64,000 nt of DNA from the NCBI GenBank assembly GCA_028023455.1, contig JAQFVV010000049.1, positions 5,323,149 to 5,387,148 on the forward strand. The letters are read 5' to 3'. A program made the position numbers and the translations under genes. The notes beneath the pieces are model-generated. The model worked only from the letters and a program-made list of their open reading frames with translations. It was not told the origin of the DNA and searched no databases. Source of the stretch: Epiperipatus broadwayi. Taxonomy: Eukaryota > Onychophora > Udeonychophora > Euonychophora > Peripatidae. Positions 10,843 through 21,879 of the stretch are shown piece after piece (position 1 is the stretch's first letter; every line of letters starts with the position of its first letter).

Positions 10843-12803
10843 TTGAGCCAGATTGATTTCCGATTCAATGGTTTTATTGCTAAAATTAAAAAGGGAAAAC
10901 AACTTCATTTTCATTAAATGTCTAATGCTAAATTTTTTATTATTATTATTTCAAAACACATACACATTTATATTTTCGCATTTATATTTTAAAATAGATT
11001 ATTTAATGTTTATAAAATTGATTTAGAATAGTTTACTTTCACTATTTTGTTTATAAAATTGATTTAAAAATACTTTACTTTCACCGCCTGTTTTAATCAA
11101 AAAGCTTGCTAATTATATATTCCTGTTGCTTTTATTTTTAATCATTTTTAAAGTTAATTCTAAAAGTCTAAAAGCAGAGATTTAGTTTTGTATTTGTTAT
11201 TTTGGATACAATAATCCCTGGTTGGAATTCTTAAATTAGATTGAGCAGGAAATTAATATTTGCCCTGCAGGAGATATAGAATTAGAGACTAATGAAAGTT
11301 TTTCGCGGGAAATGTAGCGAGGCAAGGATAGCCCGCCAATTTTTGGAGAGAGAATAGATTCATTATTAGATACACACTTGGATTATGGCCTGCAAAGAGA
11401 TACCATTGTGAGTAGCTCTTCGGACGTTTAATTCCTACTAAAAACTTAAATAATTATTGACAAACTTCGTTGCTGTGCAAGATGTCAAAATCCACCGTTA
11501 TGAGTTTTGCCATCAATAGAATGTCTGGCTAATTTAAACAAAAGACGGACCCACGCCTACCAGCTCTCCTTCAGTCATGCCATGAACTTCTAAAATAAAC
11601 ACTGCCTCTACCTTGCCACTGTCAAAGGACTTGAAAGATGAACTATTATCAAAAGTGCGCACTCGTCACTAAATCACTAGAACTCTGCCTTACCGTAAGC
11701 TAAACTTTTTCCTATTCTAGCCAGGGTAAATAAATTGCGTTTAATTAAATCTCTGCTCAATCTAATGATAAATATGTTTTAAAATGGCATTGATTGTTTT
11801 TTTTTAATTATTTATTATCTGTATGTACTCTTTTCTAGTATTTAAAGTGTGTCTTGGAATCTTAGTTTTAAGATTCCAAGTTTGTTTGCAATTTTCGTTT
11901 ATCAGAGGGTGCATTAGGAGATTGTATTTTATATGTTTAATATATACCTGATTATTTCGTTAACTATTACAAAACGCATTGGCAGTTTTCATAGTCTTTA
12001 TTTATTCACCTGCCCTTAGTTGTAAAATAAGGAATTTTTAAGCATGTTTCGTTTGTGCTTTTTGTGCAAACAACAAAATCTTTTTGCTGGCTATTTGTTA
12101 AGTTATTTCTTCGGGTTGTCTGAAAGTAGTCATTTCTTTCTGGATTACATAAGATCATAATCAAATATCTTTTGCTGTCTTGTAAGTGAGATCAACCATG
12201 TTTACTTTGAATGTAGTATTACGTGCAGCAGTCCTGTGGTGTTTTAATGACAGTAATTAGAATATTACTGCTTGGACGTTCGCGCTGGTTACGTTGATTT
12301 CCGACAGGACAGTAACTGTTTTATTATCCCTGATTCAGGAAGCTAGGGTTGTTGTTTGTTTTTGTAATTTTACAACTGGCCAGCAGGAAGGTATTATCCT
12401 AACCATTTCTTATATTTTAAGTGAGAGAATTTTATTGCCAAAATGTTTAATGCCTTCATGTTTGTCGTACTCTTGTGCACTCTCTGGTAAATATACGTAT
12501 GTTAACATAAGTCACTTTTATATTCGTGGCTCGATGTCTTTACTATATTGTCTAACTTATAAAATTAATAAATTGTTTACATTTATTTGGCTGACGTTTG
12601 TCTTTGTGCTTTGATTTCTCAGCTGTCTAAATAATATTTAAGATATCTTGTTCCTCCCTGAGTGTAGTTCGGTGCCTTTTGATTCACATATCCTGTCCAC
12701 CCTAAAATAAATGTCTAGTTTTTATTTTCGGACTAGTGGTGACCCTGGGGTCAGTATATGCGAATCTCAAAAATCTTTCTCCCATTACATATATAGTAAT
12801 TTT
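10843..12803 (+). repeat. 5' LTR of gypsy element
   Basis: Similarity to the 3' LTR starts at TTGAGCCAGATTGATTTCC (10,843) and continues, with small indels and substitutions, to about 12,782. The LTR probably runs on to the primer site at 12,804. It contains AATAAA near 12,708. An open frame of 106 codons (12,294-12,614) is seen in both LTRs but is most likely not coding. If the purine tract at 17,351 marks the true 3' LTR start, this 5' LTR lacks its first 65-70 bases and abuts the (AT)n at 10,830. Confidence 0.8.
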
Positions 12804-12823
12804 TGGCGCATCATCGTGGAGCT
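12804..12823 (+). promoter_or_regulatory. Primer binding site, tRNA-Lys(1,2)-like
   Basis: TGGCGCATCATCGTGGAGCT follows the 5' LTR. It matches the known tRNA-Lys1,2 primer-site pattern TGGCGCCCAACGTGGGGCT at most positions, with a few substitutions. This fixes the position of minus-strand priming and the inner edge of the LTR. Confidence 0.65.
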
Positions 12824-12959
12824 TCCGAGTTTTCAAACCCATGTGAGATTTTGTTTAGACGGTTGAGAAAGATTTCAGGTGTAAGTGGCAAGATCTAGTC
12901 AGTAGAGGTTCGATTTTTGTTAATTATTGCATGTATTGTTGGAGCAGTTTGGTAGAACG

Positions 12960-13440
12960 GGGTTTCATCTTTTTCATATGACATAAATAAATAAACAATA
13001 AATAGCATATTTTCTAAAAAAAGTCTGTCAGAGTTAATTTTTTTTAAGAGTTAAATATATATAGTTTGTCTTTTTTATATGACAAATAATTAATAAATAG
13101 AAAGTAGCGTCGAATTCGTTTTTAGATTAATTAAAAAAAAAAAAGATAAAAATAGTTTGTTCGTCTTTTCATATGAAATAATTAATAAACAGTAAACAGC
13201 GTTTGCTTTCGTAGCTAAATTTTTATTTTAAAATAGCAAAATAAATATTGGGAAATAAAAATAGTTCGTTCGTCTTTTCATATGAAATAATTAATAAACA
13301 GTAAACAGCGTTTGCTTTTGTAGCTAAAGTTTTATTTTAAAATAGCAAAATGAATATTGGGAAGTCTCTTTCTTGTGACAAATAAATAGTTAAATAGCGT
13401 TTTTCTTTTAGATTGATTGGCAAACTTAGTGTTAAATAAA
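12960..13440 (+). repeat. Tandem repeats in the gypsy 5' leader (about 109-bp unit)
   Basis: Two near-identical copies (about 13,148-13,256 and 13,257-13,365) share TCGTCTTTTCATATGAAAT, AATAAACAGTAAACAGCGTT and AAAATAGCAAAAT. More degraded copies can be traced upstream (12,965, 13,063) and downstream (13,366), each with a CATATGA- or TGACAAAT-like core followed by AATAAATAG and AGCGT. There is no coding sense. The array lies between the primer site and gag, where packaging or translation signals would be. Confidence 0.75.
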
Positions 13441-13520
13441 TAGTAAGAGGCATTGTTTTCTAAGACTGACAATAAAAGCAAAAATATATATAAATAAATG
13501 AGCTGTTAAAGAGTGCTGAG

Positions 13521-14001
13521 ATGGGAGGGCAAATTTATAAGGAAGTTGAAAATAGGCAAAGTAAACTTAAAGGTACAAGATTGATCCAGATAAAAGTTTT
13601 CAAGGCAGATAATTGGGAAAGTCCAGCTGCGCATCTTGAAAGCCTTCAACAAGTGTTTCAGTTTCACGAATGGAATGAACAAGAAAAGATTGCAGTGGTT
13701 TATAATCATTTGAAGGGTGTGGCCATAGATTGGTGGCATACTTTAAGTGTAAAACCACAGACATTTGGGGAGTATGGATACGCCATCATGCACAGTTTTT
13801 GAAGAGAAACAATATTGCATCTTTAGAAGAATTTTGCAGCAAGCATATTCCAAAGGGGATGGAGGAACTTATATGCAGTTTTTCTGTAGTCAAGCCACCA
13901 TACTGAAGTCGTTGACTGCATTGTCTTTGCCAGAAAGCCAGAAAATCTCCAATAATAAGAAACAATATGCCAGTGGCGATACAACAAGCCATGTTGATTA
14001 A
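13521..14001 (+). pseudogene. Gypsy gag remnant
   Basis: The first frame (from the ATG at 13,521, 93 codons) contains FKADNWESPAAHLESLQQVF, WNEQEK and LKGVAIDWWHTL. This matches the capsid-type retrotransposon gag domain, where the pattern is W...LE..F....W.....k......L.g.A..W. The frame shifts near 13,790, and gag-like sequence (EEF-x-KHIPKG-like, in another frame) continues before fading by about 14,000. No CCHC zinc knuckle could be recognised. The leader repeats lie upstream and protease downstream, so the gene order is normal. Confidence 0.65.
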
Positions 14002-14105
14002 TTATAAAATGTGTATAGAAGAAATAATAACATTATTGATAGAGATTGATTATAGTAGGGATAGAATAGAGAAGGAAAACATACTCAATGGAGATGGGGG
14101 AAAAT

Positions 14106-14566
14106 GTGGTGGTGGATAAAGATGACCCGACATTAGTTGGAGCCAACCAGACTTGTCCCATCATAACTATAAAAATTGGATCCGTCATAGCACAGGCTTT
14201 AATTGATTCAGGGTACAGATGTCCCTGATTTCCAGTTACTTTTATTCACAGTTAAAACAATAAACTCACCTGTATACATTGCCTCTAAAGAGACTGCAAG
14301 TTACATTGGCTAATGGTAAAAAGGCAAATGTAGAGACAAAGCAGATTTGGATACAGCTTCATCTGGGAAACATGGAAGTGGATCAAGTCTTTTTGATAAT
14401 GCCTGGGTTGATACAGGATGTCATAGTGGGAACAGATTTTCTTCATCAGAACAAATGTGTGCTTGATTATGGTCAATGCATATTTGAGTGTAGAGAAAGC
14501 ATAATGCCCCTGGAGGGATTAAAAAGTATCAGTCCTTACAAATACACTGTATGCAGTCAGTCTTAG
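14106..14566 (+). pseudogene. Gypsy aspartic protease remnant
   Basis: The frame beginning near 14,106 reads IKIGSVIAQALIDSG at about 14,168-14,213. This contains the catalytic D-S-G, preceded by the usual hydrophobic strand. The frame is lost immediately after, and the second half continues in another frame (14,279-14,566), with VTLANGKKANVETKQIWIQL and the conserved DVIVGTDFLHQNKCVLDYG. DSG...(I/V)(L/V)G.DFL is the retropepsin signature. The enzyme would release gag and pol proteins, but the frameshift between the two halves breaks it. Confidence 0.7.
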
Positions 14567-16071
14567 ACACCACTGAAGTAAAGAATAAGGTGGAACAGTC
14601 CATACTAAAGGGGACAGAGCAACATCTTTTAACACAGGTGTTGACACAGTACCACACGGTTTTTTCTAATAGACCTCAGGCTATTGAAGGGTATGTTCAT
14701 CGGATCAAAGTAAAGGAGGAAAACCATTTTCAAAGTCGATCTTACCCCATTCCATTTCAATATAAAGCCGAGGTGGATAGTCAGATACAACAGATGATCG
14801 AATGGGGTGTTATTGGTAAACAAGCATCATCTTATATTAACCCTTTGGTGGTAGTAAAGAAGAAAGATGGGGCGGCTAGAATATGTTTGGATGCTCGCTG
14901 TTTAAATGCTATCACTATTCCTGAAAGAGACATTCCTCCTACAATAACCGAAATTCTGGTTAGATTTTAAGGGAAAACTGTCTTTAGTACGTTTGACTTG
15001 ACTTCGAGTTATTGGCAGATACCTCTTCATCCCTCCGATCGCCAATATACAGGGTTTCGGTATGAAGGGTATACGTATGTCTTTAAACGGATGCCGTTCG
15101 GGTTGATCAACAGTGGATCCGGGCTGTTAAGGTGTTTGGATCAGATACTGTCAGAGAAGGTTAAAAATATTATAGTAATGTACATGGATGATGTGGTTAT
15201 TGCATCCAGAAATATTGAAGAGCACTTGAAATATGTGGAGATATTTTTGACCGAGTGCAGTCAAAAAAATATCATGATCAACTTGCAGAAAAGTTACTTA
15301 GTCATGGATGAAGTGGCATTTTTGGGCTTTGTAATTGGGAAGGATGGTATTAAACCCCATCCAGATAAATTAGCTGCAATTGAGCATTTCCCTACACCTG
15401 CTAACAGATGCCAGGTGAGGTCATTTTTAGGTCTCTGCAACTTTTACCACCGGTTTTATGAAAATTTTGCTGTAGAATCATCATCCTTAGTCCAGTTATT
15501 AAGAAAGGACCAGAAGTGTTTTTGGGGTTCATAACAGGAGCAGGAGTTTTGGCTCATCAAAAAGAATTTTCTGAAACAAGTAGTTCTGGCTTACCCTGAT
15601 TTTTCCCAAACATTTTATATTCAAACTGATAGTAGCCGACATGGATTGGGAGTAGTATTATTCCAAATTGATGAGCAGAAACATCACAAGGTATTATATT
15701 TTTGTAGCCGTACCCTAAAAGGGGCTGAAAATAATTATACGACTACTGAAAAGGAGGCTCTGGACATTGTATGGGCCTTTGGAAAGTTCAAACAATTCTT
15801 GCTGGGCTCAAACATCGTTGTTATTACTGACCATAAATGTTTGGAATTTCTGAATAATAGTTACCTGACAAATGATCGGCTCATTCGGTGGAGCTTGATC
15901 TTGCAGAAATTTCAATATAGAGTGGTCTATTGCCCTGGAAAGTATAACATTGTGGCAGATGTCTTAAGTCAGCACGCCGTAGATCTTTCACTGCATCACC
16001 TAAACTTGGATAACTTAAGTATCACTGCTATTACATTGGTTATCGATGATTCCATGGAACAGGATTTATGA
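14551..16071 (+). pseudogene. Gypsy reverse transcriptase-RNase H, two in-frame stops
   Basis: One reading frame spans the whole region and is broken by TAA at 14,968 and at 15,532. In order it shows: WGVIGKQASSYINPLVVVKK (fingers), ARICLDARCLN, FSTFDLTSSYWQIPL (first catalytic Asp), MPFGLINSG, VMYMDDVVIAS (YMDD active site), VAFLGFVIGKDGIKPHPDK and RSFLGLCNFYHRF (thumb and connection). Then comes RNase H: QTDSSRHGLGVVLFQ (Asp), TEKEALDIVWAFGKF (Glu), ITDHKCLEF (Asp) and ADVLSQH. The usual Ty3/gypsy tether D-x-S-x-x-G-L-G and the 'SRTL' motif (CSRTLKGAE) are present. Length and order are normal for the family. Apart from the stops the frame is well preserved. Confidence 0.9.
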
Positions 16072-16130
16072 AAACTACCAGAAATACAGGCAAGTGATCT
16101 GGATTATACTCCAATGGTATCCTACAAAAA

Positions 16131-17222
16131 ATGAGCCATGAATTACTCACTAATGGACCTATTAAGTTAGAACAACAAGAAGGAGCTTATCATATTGAGG
16201 ACGGTGTCCTTCAATACAAGGTTATTGCAAAAGAAGGTTCCTGGAGAACCCTCATATCTAAAAAGATTAGGAATCATTTAATTGAATATGTGCATTGTCT
16301 GTATGGACATTTTGGACCGCATAAAGTTGAGTATGTGCTCCAATAATTATTTTATTAGCCAGGGAATGTACTCAAATATTTTATCGGTTCTCAGAAGTTG
16401 CCACACATGTTCATGAATGAAACCCGTAAATAAAAATTTTACGGGAGTCTTGCAACCCATTCTAGTTCAAAATCCTAATGAGTTACTAGCTATTGACTTT
16501 TATGGTCCATTACCAGTGTATCAGCGATACCAGTTCTTAGTTGTCATGTATGATGTCTTTTCAAAATATGTGACAGCTTATCCATTAAGAAAGGCTAATG
16601 CTTTAAGCACTATCAAAGTATTACAAGACCAGCAAATTCCTAGAATTGGCAAGCCTCAATGTATACTCTCGGATCATGGAACACCCTTTAAATCACACCA
16701 GTGGAAGCGTTAGCTCTAGCAACAGGATATAAAACATTTAATAACATCCATGCACAACCCTCAATCTAACCCCTGTGAGCGTGTTATGAGGGAGATTAAC
16801 TGGTTATTCCAGTTGTATGTCAACCAGAACCACAGAGAATGGGTGAAACAGACTGAGAATGTTGTTAATTATATTAATTGGATTTAAATGAGTCCACAGG
16901 GTTTACTGCCATTAGGCTGCATTTCGAAAAAAATTATCCTATACTTATCAAAGCTCTATTACCCATCGATCATGATAACCCTAGTGGAGAGAGAGACAGA
17001 GAAAAGGCTAGGATAAAATTAAAGCACATGGCTGAATTGCGCATAAGGCGTACATACCAGAATCATTGCCAATTCGATACTGGTGATAGGGTTTTTGTCA
17101 GAAAACCTCATGTCAGCTATCCAACAAGGCATCAATACAAAAATTTTTTCCGATATATGATGGACCTTTTACTATATAAAAAAAATATGGTCAGAATGCC
17201 CTGGAATTCACGGATCCTATAA
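16131..17222 (+). pseudogene. Gypsy integrase, frameshifted
   Basis: The zinc-binding N-terminal part is seen as HCLYGHFGPHKVEYVLQ (about 16,290-16,345), after which the frame breaks and the Cys pair is lost. The catalytic core resumes with NELLAIDFYGPLPVYQR and VVMYDVFSKYVTAYPLRKA (first Asp), then CILSDHGTPF (second Asp, 16,417-16,713 frame). After another shift, NPQSNPCERVMREI near 16,757 carries the catalytic Glu. The spacing fits DD35E. A C-terminal part (16,878-17,222) with FDTGDRVFVRKPH resembles the usual SH3-like 'GD-V-V' end. There is no chromodomain. It would insert the cDNA, but the breaks make it inactive. Confidence 0.85.
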
Positions 17223-17350
17223 TGCCCATAGTCTTAGACCTGCTGAACAAAGGATCAATAATGATAGGTAAGTAGCAAAAATTATCATAGATGTAATAAA
17301 ACGATTGATTGCAGTTAACACATATAACAAATGTCCAGCTGGGATTTTGC

Positions 17351-17363
17351 AAAGGGGGGAGAG
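17351..17363 (+). promoter_or_regulatory. Polypurine tract of gypsy element
   Basis: AAAGGGGGGAGAG follows integrase and is the only G-rich purine run nearby, as expected for plus-strand priming. It is followed after a few bases by TG (17,370), a possible LTR start. That is 65 bases upstream of where similarity to the 5' LTR begins. Confidence 0.6.
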
Positions 17364-17434
17364 TTAACATGTTTAAAAAAAAAAAAAAGGAAGCTACAAG
17401 AAGTTTTTTTTTTTTTGATCAGGTATTGAGGCAG

Positions 17435-19286
17435 TTGAGCCAGATTGATTTCCGATTCAATGGTTTTATTGCTAAAATTAAAAAGGGAAAACAACTTCAT
17501 TTTCATTAAATGTCTAATGCTAAATTTTTTTTTATTATTATTTCAAAACACATACACATTTATATTTTCACATTTATATTTTAAAATAGATTATTTAATG
17601 TTTATAAAATTGATTTAAAAATACTTTACTTTCACTGCCTGTTTTAATCAAAAAGCTTGCTAATTATATATTCCTGTTACTTTTATTTTTAATCATTTTT
17701 AAAGTTAATTCTAAAAGTCTAAAAGCAGAGATTTAGTTTTGTATTTGTTATTTTGGATACAATAATCCCAGGTTGGAATTCTTAAATTAGATTAAGCAGG
17801 AAATTAATATTTGCCCTGCAGGAGATATAGAATTAGAGACTAATGAAAGTTTTTCGTGGGAAATGTAGCGAGGCAAGGATAGCCCACCAATTTTTGGAGA
17901 GAGAATAGATTCATTATTAGATACACACTTGGATTATGGCCTGCAAAGAGATACCATTGTGAGTAGCTGTTTGGATGTTTAATTCCTACTAAAATAATTA
18001 TTGACAAACTTCGTTGCTGTGCAAGATGTCAAAATCCACCGTTATGAGTTTTGCCATCAATACCACACCTACCAGCTCTTCTTTAGTCATGCCATGAACT
18101 TCTAAAATAAACACTGTCTCTACCTTGCTGCTGTCAAAGGACTTGAAAGATGAACTATTATCAAAAGTGCGCACTCGTCACTAAATCTCTAGAACTCTGC
18201 CTCACTGTAAGCTAAACTTTTTCCTATTCTAGCGAGGGTAAATAAATTGCGTTTAATTAAATCTCCGCTCAATCTAATGATAAATATGTTTTAAAATGGC
18301 ATTGATTGCTTTTTTTTAATTATTTATTATCTGTATGTACTCTTTTCTAGTATTTAAAGTGTGTCTTGGAATCTTAGTTTTAAGATTCCAAGTTTGTTTG
18401 CAATTTTCGTTTATCAGAGGGTGCATTAGGAGATTGTATTTTATATGTTTAATATATACCTGATTATTTCATTAACTATTGCAAAATGCATTGGCAGTTT
18501 TCGTAGTCTTTATTTATTCACCTGTCCTTAGTTGTAAAATAAGGAATTTTTAAGCATGTTTTGTTTGCGCTTTTTGTGCAAACAACAAAATCTTTTTGCT
18601 GGCTATTTGTTAAGTTATTTCTTCGGGTTGTCTGAAAGTAGTCATTTCTTTCTGGATTACGTAATATCGTAATCAAATATCTTTTGCTGTCTTGTAAGTG
18701 AGATCAACCATGTTTACTTTGAATGTAGTATTAAGCACAGCAGTCCTGCAGCGTTTTAATGACAGTAATTAGAATATTACTGCTCGGACATTCGCGCTGG
18801 TTACGTTGATTTCCGACAGGACAGTAACTGTTTTATTATCCCTGATTCAGGAAGCTAGGGTTGTTGTTTGTTTTTGTAATTTTACAACTGGCCAGCAGGA
18901 AGGTATTATCCTAACCATTTCTTATATTTTAAGTGAGAGAATTTTATTGCCAAAATGTTTAATGCCTTCATGTGTGTCATACTCACTCTCTAGTAAATAT
19001 GCGTATGTTAACATAAGTCACTTTTATATTCATGGCTTGATGTCTTTACTATATTGTCTAACTTATAAAATTAATAAATTGTTTACATTTATTTGGCTGA
19101 CGTTTGTCTTTGTGCTTTGATTTCTCAGCTGTCTAAATAATATTTAAGATATCTTGTTCCTCCCTGAGTGTAGTTCGGTGCCTTTTGATTCGCAATCCTG
19201 TCCACCCTAAAATAAATGTCCAGTTCCTATTTTAAGACTAGTGGCGCCCCCAGGGTCAGTATATGCGAATCTCAAAGATTTTTTCC
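17435..19286 (+). repeat. 3' LTR of gypsy element
   Basis: Direct repeat of 10,843-12,782. Scattered substitutions and several indels distinguish the two; for example, about 35 bases present near 11,520-11,550 are missing here around 18,060. Similarity ends near 19,286, about 20 bases short of where the 5' LTR should end, so the outer edge may be lost. The LTR may start as early as 17,370. GATCAGGT occurs just before (17,417) and just after (19,289) the matched segment; whether that means anything is unclear. Confidence 0.8.
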
Positions 19287-19826
19287 TCGATCAGGTGTCT
19301 ATGCTAAGGTGATTTAACCACCTTTGTTTAGATGTAAGAATGACTGCTCCTCACAATTATGTTTTTTGTAGTGTTATAAATAACAATAAAAACAACAGAA
19401 TAACAACTTATTAAAAAACACCTGGTATTAGAAAATGTAGACATGAAATAAAAAAATATTATTGTCTTCATATTTTCAAAGCTATCAGTTTATGATATGT
19501 AATTCTAATGAAATTACAACTTCAGATTCAATTTGGATGAAAGTTAAATTTGACAATCTTTTTGGTAACATTGTCATTATTAAATAGTTTGATAAGTTTT
19601 AATTTTGAAAATAATAGTTCTCTCATATTAACACTGATAGGAAGTATCAATATGGTTGGAAACAATGGGAGGCAAGACCTTAGATCGCGAGAAGCCAAAT
19701 ACTGAAATAAATTCAAGTGCAGACATGTTTTCTTTTATATATACTTTTAGAGATTTAATTTCTTTAAATAACTCTCTACCATCAGACTGTTGCATTTTTA
19801 TAAATATTCTTTAAAATATGACAATA
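19287..19826. other. No gene seen
   Basis: AT-rich spacer between the gypsy 3' LTR and the RTE fragment. Minus-strand frames here have no recognisable motif. Decayed LINE sequence may extend into it but could not be aligned to RT motifs. Confidence 0.4.
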
Positions 19827-20429
19827 TCATGGATCTATACCTTGATGATCCAATGCTTTAATCACTGAAGAAATGTGTATAGAATCAAATGCCTTTTCAT
19901 AATCTACAAATCCAAAACATAATGACAACTCATATTCATTTGTCCTTTCTATGACTTCTCTCAATACCTGGATATGATCTATTGTACTAAAACCTCTTTT
20001 AAATCCAGATTGTTCTCTTGGTTGGTGGAAATCCAAAGTTCTCTGTAGACGATTTGTAATTATCTTGGTAAAATTTTTATATAAAACTGATAAAAGGCTG
20101 ATAGGTCTGTAATTTCTAATATCTTCTTTATCACCTTTTTAAAATATTAATATTATTACTGCATTCTTCCAATCTTCCGGTACATCTTTATCATTTAGAC
20201 ATTTGGTATATAACTTTGCTAAAATTGTTTCTATTTCTTCACCTGCTTCTTTTAATATATCAATTATAATTCCATCATTTCCTGGAGCCTTTCCTTTCTT
20301 CATACATTTAATTGCATGTCTCACTTCTTCATTTAAAATTCTGGGCAATTTGGAAGATGTAATAGATATAGGAGGTACTTGTTCTTTATTACTATATAAT
20401 TCTTGATAAAAATCTTCTACCAACTTCAT
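19827..20429 (-). pseudogene. RTE reverse transcriptase, N-terminal half
   Basis: Blocks on the minus strand: ILNEEVRHAIKCMKKGKAPG followed by NDGI (fingers), LYTKCLNDKDVPEDWKNAVI, KGDKEDIRNYRPISLLSVLY (read through a stop at about 20,139), EQSGFKRGFSTIDHI, and CFGFVDYEKAFDSI with the first catalytic Asp. These are standard RTE motifs. The frame is shared by 20,429-20,139 and 20,036-19,827, with a single TAA between them. The palm block with the double Asp and the thumb are absent, so it is inactive. Confidence 0.85.
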
Positions 20430-20511
20430 GATGTCATCTCTCTTTTTAGTAATAATTCCATCTTTTTTTCTTATTGCAGATATAAATTTCCTACCAATAC
20501 CAAAATGTTGT

Positions 20512-21333
20512 TTAACATTCTTGAGACTTATTTTCTTCTACAGCTGTCCTTGCTATTTCACAGTTATACTTTCTTACCATTTTACAAAATTCGAGATATT
20601 CAATTCTTTTTAATACTTCATTTTTGTATATCTTCATATTCCTTCTTTTCTTCATAAATTCTCTAGTCTCAGTAGAAATTTTATTTGTCAATTGCTGCTT
20701 TTTTCTACCAGCTATCTTTGTTGCAGTTTTTAAAAGTGTATCAGTTATTTTTATATTAATTTCATTCAAATCTGAATCATGTTCAAAATCTCCTAACACT
20801 TGAAACCTATTTGTAAGTTCTAATTTAAACTCATTAGAATGTTTCTGAAGATTAGGAATATCAACTGTAAATATTGTTTTTCTTAATAATTTTTGTCTCT
20901 CTAGTTTTACATTAACATGTAATTTATATCGATGATCACTTCCTGTGTTAAATTTATTAAGAACATTACAATCTTGAAATATGTATTTCCTGTTAGTCAA
21001 AATATAATCCAATTCTGATGTACCTTCATTTGGATGCTTCCATGTTCATTTTCTTTTAACATTTTTCTCAAAAAATGAATTCATAATATAAAGTTTTTCT
21101 TTTTCTGCAAACTCCACAAGTCTATGTCCTCTCTCATTTCTATTACCATAACCAAAACTACCTACAGCAATTTCATCTTTCATTTGTCTACCAATTCCAG
21201 CATTAAAGTCTCTCATAACAATTTTAAAATGTTGTTTACTCTGATCAAAAGCCTTTTGTACATCCATATAAAAATCTTCTACTACTTCATCACTATGAGA
21301 ACTTGTTGGGCCATAAACCTGAATTATCTGCAT
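20512..21333 (-). pseudogene. RTE endonuclease (APE-type), C-terminal two thirds
   Basis: Two minus-strand frames in the same phase (21,333-21,046 and 21,012-20,512) are separated by a stop. The first has IQVYGPTSSHSDEVVEDFY and then RDFNAGIGRQ, where the family normally has G-D-F-N, followed by GYGNRNERGHRLVEFA. The second has YILTNRK and NTGSDHRYKLHVNV with the catalytic S-D-H, followed by the lysine-rich linker to RT. The catalytic residues Asp, Asn, Asp and His are all visible. The N-terminal third with the metal-binding Glu is missing. Known function: nicks target DNA to prime reverse transcription. Confidence 0.8.
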
Positions 21334-21361
21334 TTGGTATCTGCTATTAAGTTGTATAACA

Positions 21362-21369
21362 ATATATAT

Positions 21370-21462
<93 letters not shown>

Positions 21463-21488
21463 AACTTAATATATATATATATATATAT
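21362..21488. repeat. (AT)n microsatellite
   Basis: About 125 bases of almost pure AT dinucleotide, with short interruptions (a TGTATGTATAACTTA island near 21,454). It borders the 5' truncation point of the RTE fragment. Confidence 0.95.
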
Positions 21489-21879
21489 TATAAGCCTCTA
21501 GGTCTCAGAGAACCTATATGAACATGACCTGAAATTGCAAAAAAAAATCACTAATTATTTGTATTTAGAGTATAAATATATTTTAATGTTTAAGTTGAGA
21601 CAGTGCTCCTTCTTTGTTTATGCTATATTACATATCTTATTACCCAAATGAGATCATTATTGATTCTAATTAAATGTTAATATGCCAGACAGATTTTCTG
21701 GAAAAAGAATTAAATAAATGATTTGATATATAAAATTCAATTTATATGCACTTATATATGCTTATAAATATGTTTATTATTAAAAGTATGCTTCATGCCT
21801 CTTTTTTCTTCCCAAAAAGGAAAATAATGACCAACACAGTTTAATGTGCATATGCACATACATGTTAAATTTTAAGCTT

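Larger units (their letters stand above)
10843..19286 (+). mobile_element. Ty3/gypsy LTR retrotransposon (decayed, near complete)
   Basis: Two direct repeats of about 1.9 kb flank an internal region with, in order, a tRNA-Lys-like primer site, repeated leader, gag, protease, RT, RNase H, integrase and a purine-rich tract. The RT-RH-IN order identifies Ty3/gypsy. Long LTRs together with a tRNA-Lys1,2-type primer site resemble the Osvaldo-like group, though phylogeny would be needed. No env-like frame is present between integrase and the 3' LTR. Pol carries in-frame stops and several frameshifts, and the LTRs differ from each other at many positions, so the insertion is old and inactive. No target duplication is visible. 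Confidence 0.85.
19827..21345 (-). mobile_element. RTE-clade LINE fragment lacking both ends
   Basis: Minus-strand APE-type endonuclease followed by the N-terminal half of RT. It begins within the endonuclease, next to an (AT)n tract at 21,362, and stops after the first catalytic block of RT. The segment with the Y-x-DD motif and the 3' end is absent. Stops and one frameshift divide it into pieces. Confidence 0.8.

Noticed and set aside
12294-12614. Similar open frames of 106 and 104 codons in both LTRs (also 18,806-19,120)
   Set aside because: They are conserved only because the LTRs are copies of each other. Differences between them change amino acids freely and include indels, and no domain is recognisable.
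17223-17350. Possible env gene after gypsy integrase
   Set aside because: Only about 130 bases separate the integrase end from the purine tract; there is no room for and no trace of env.
17417-19296. GATCAGGT before and after the 3' LTR as a target duplication
   Set aside because: The first copy lies inside the gypsy element between purine tract and matched LTR, so it cannot be the element's target duplication; probably chance.
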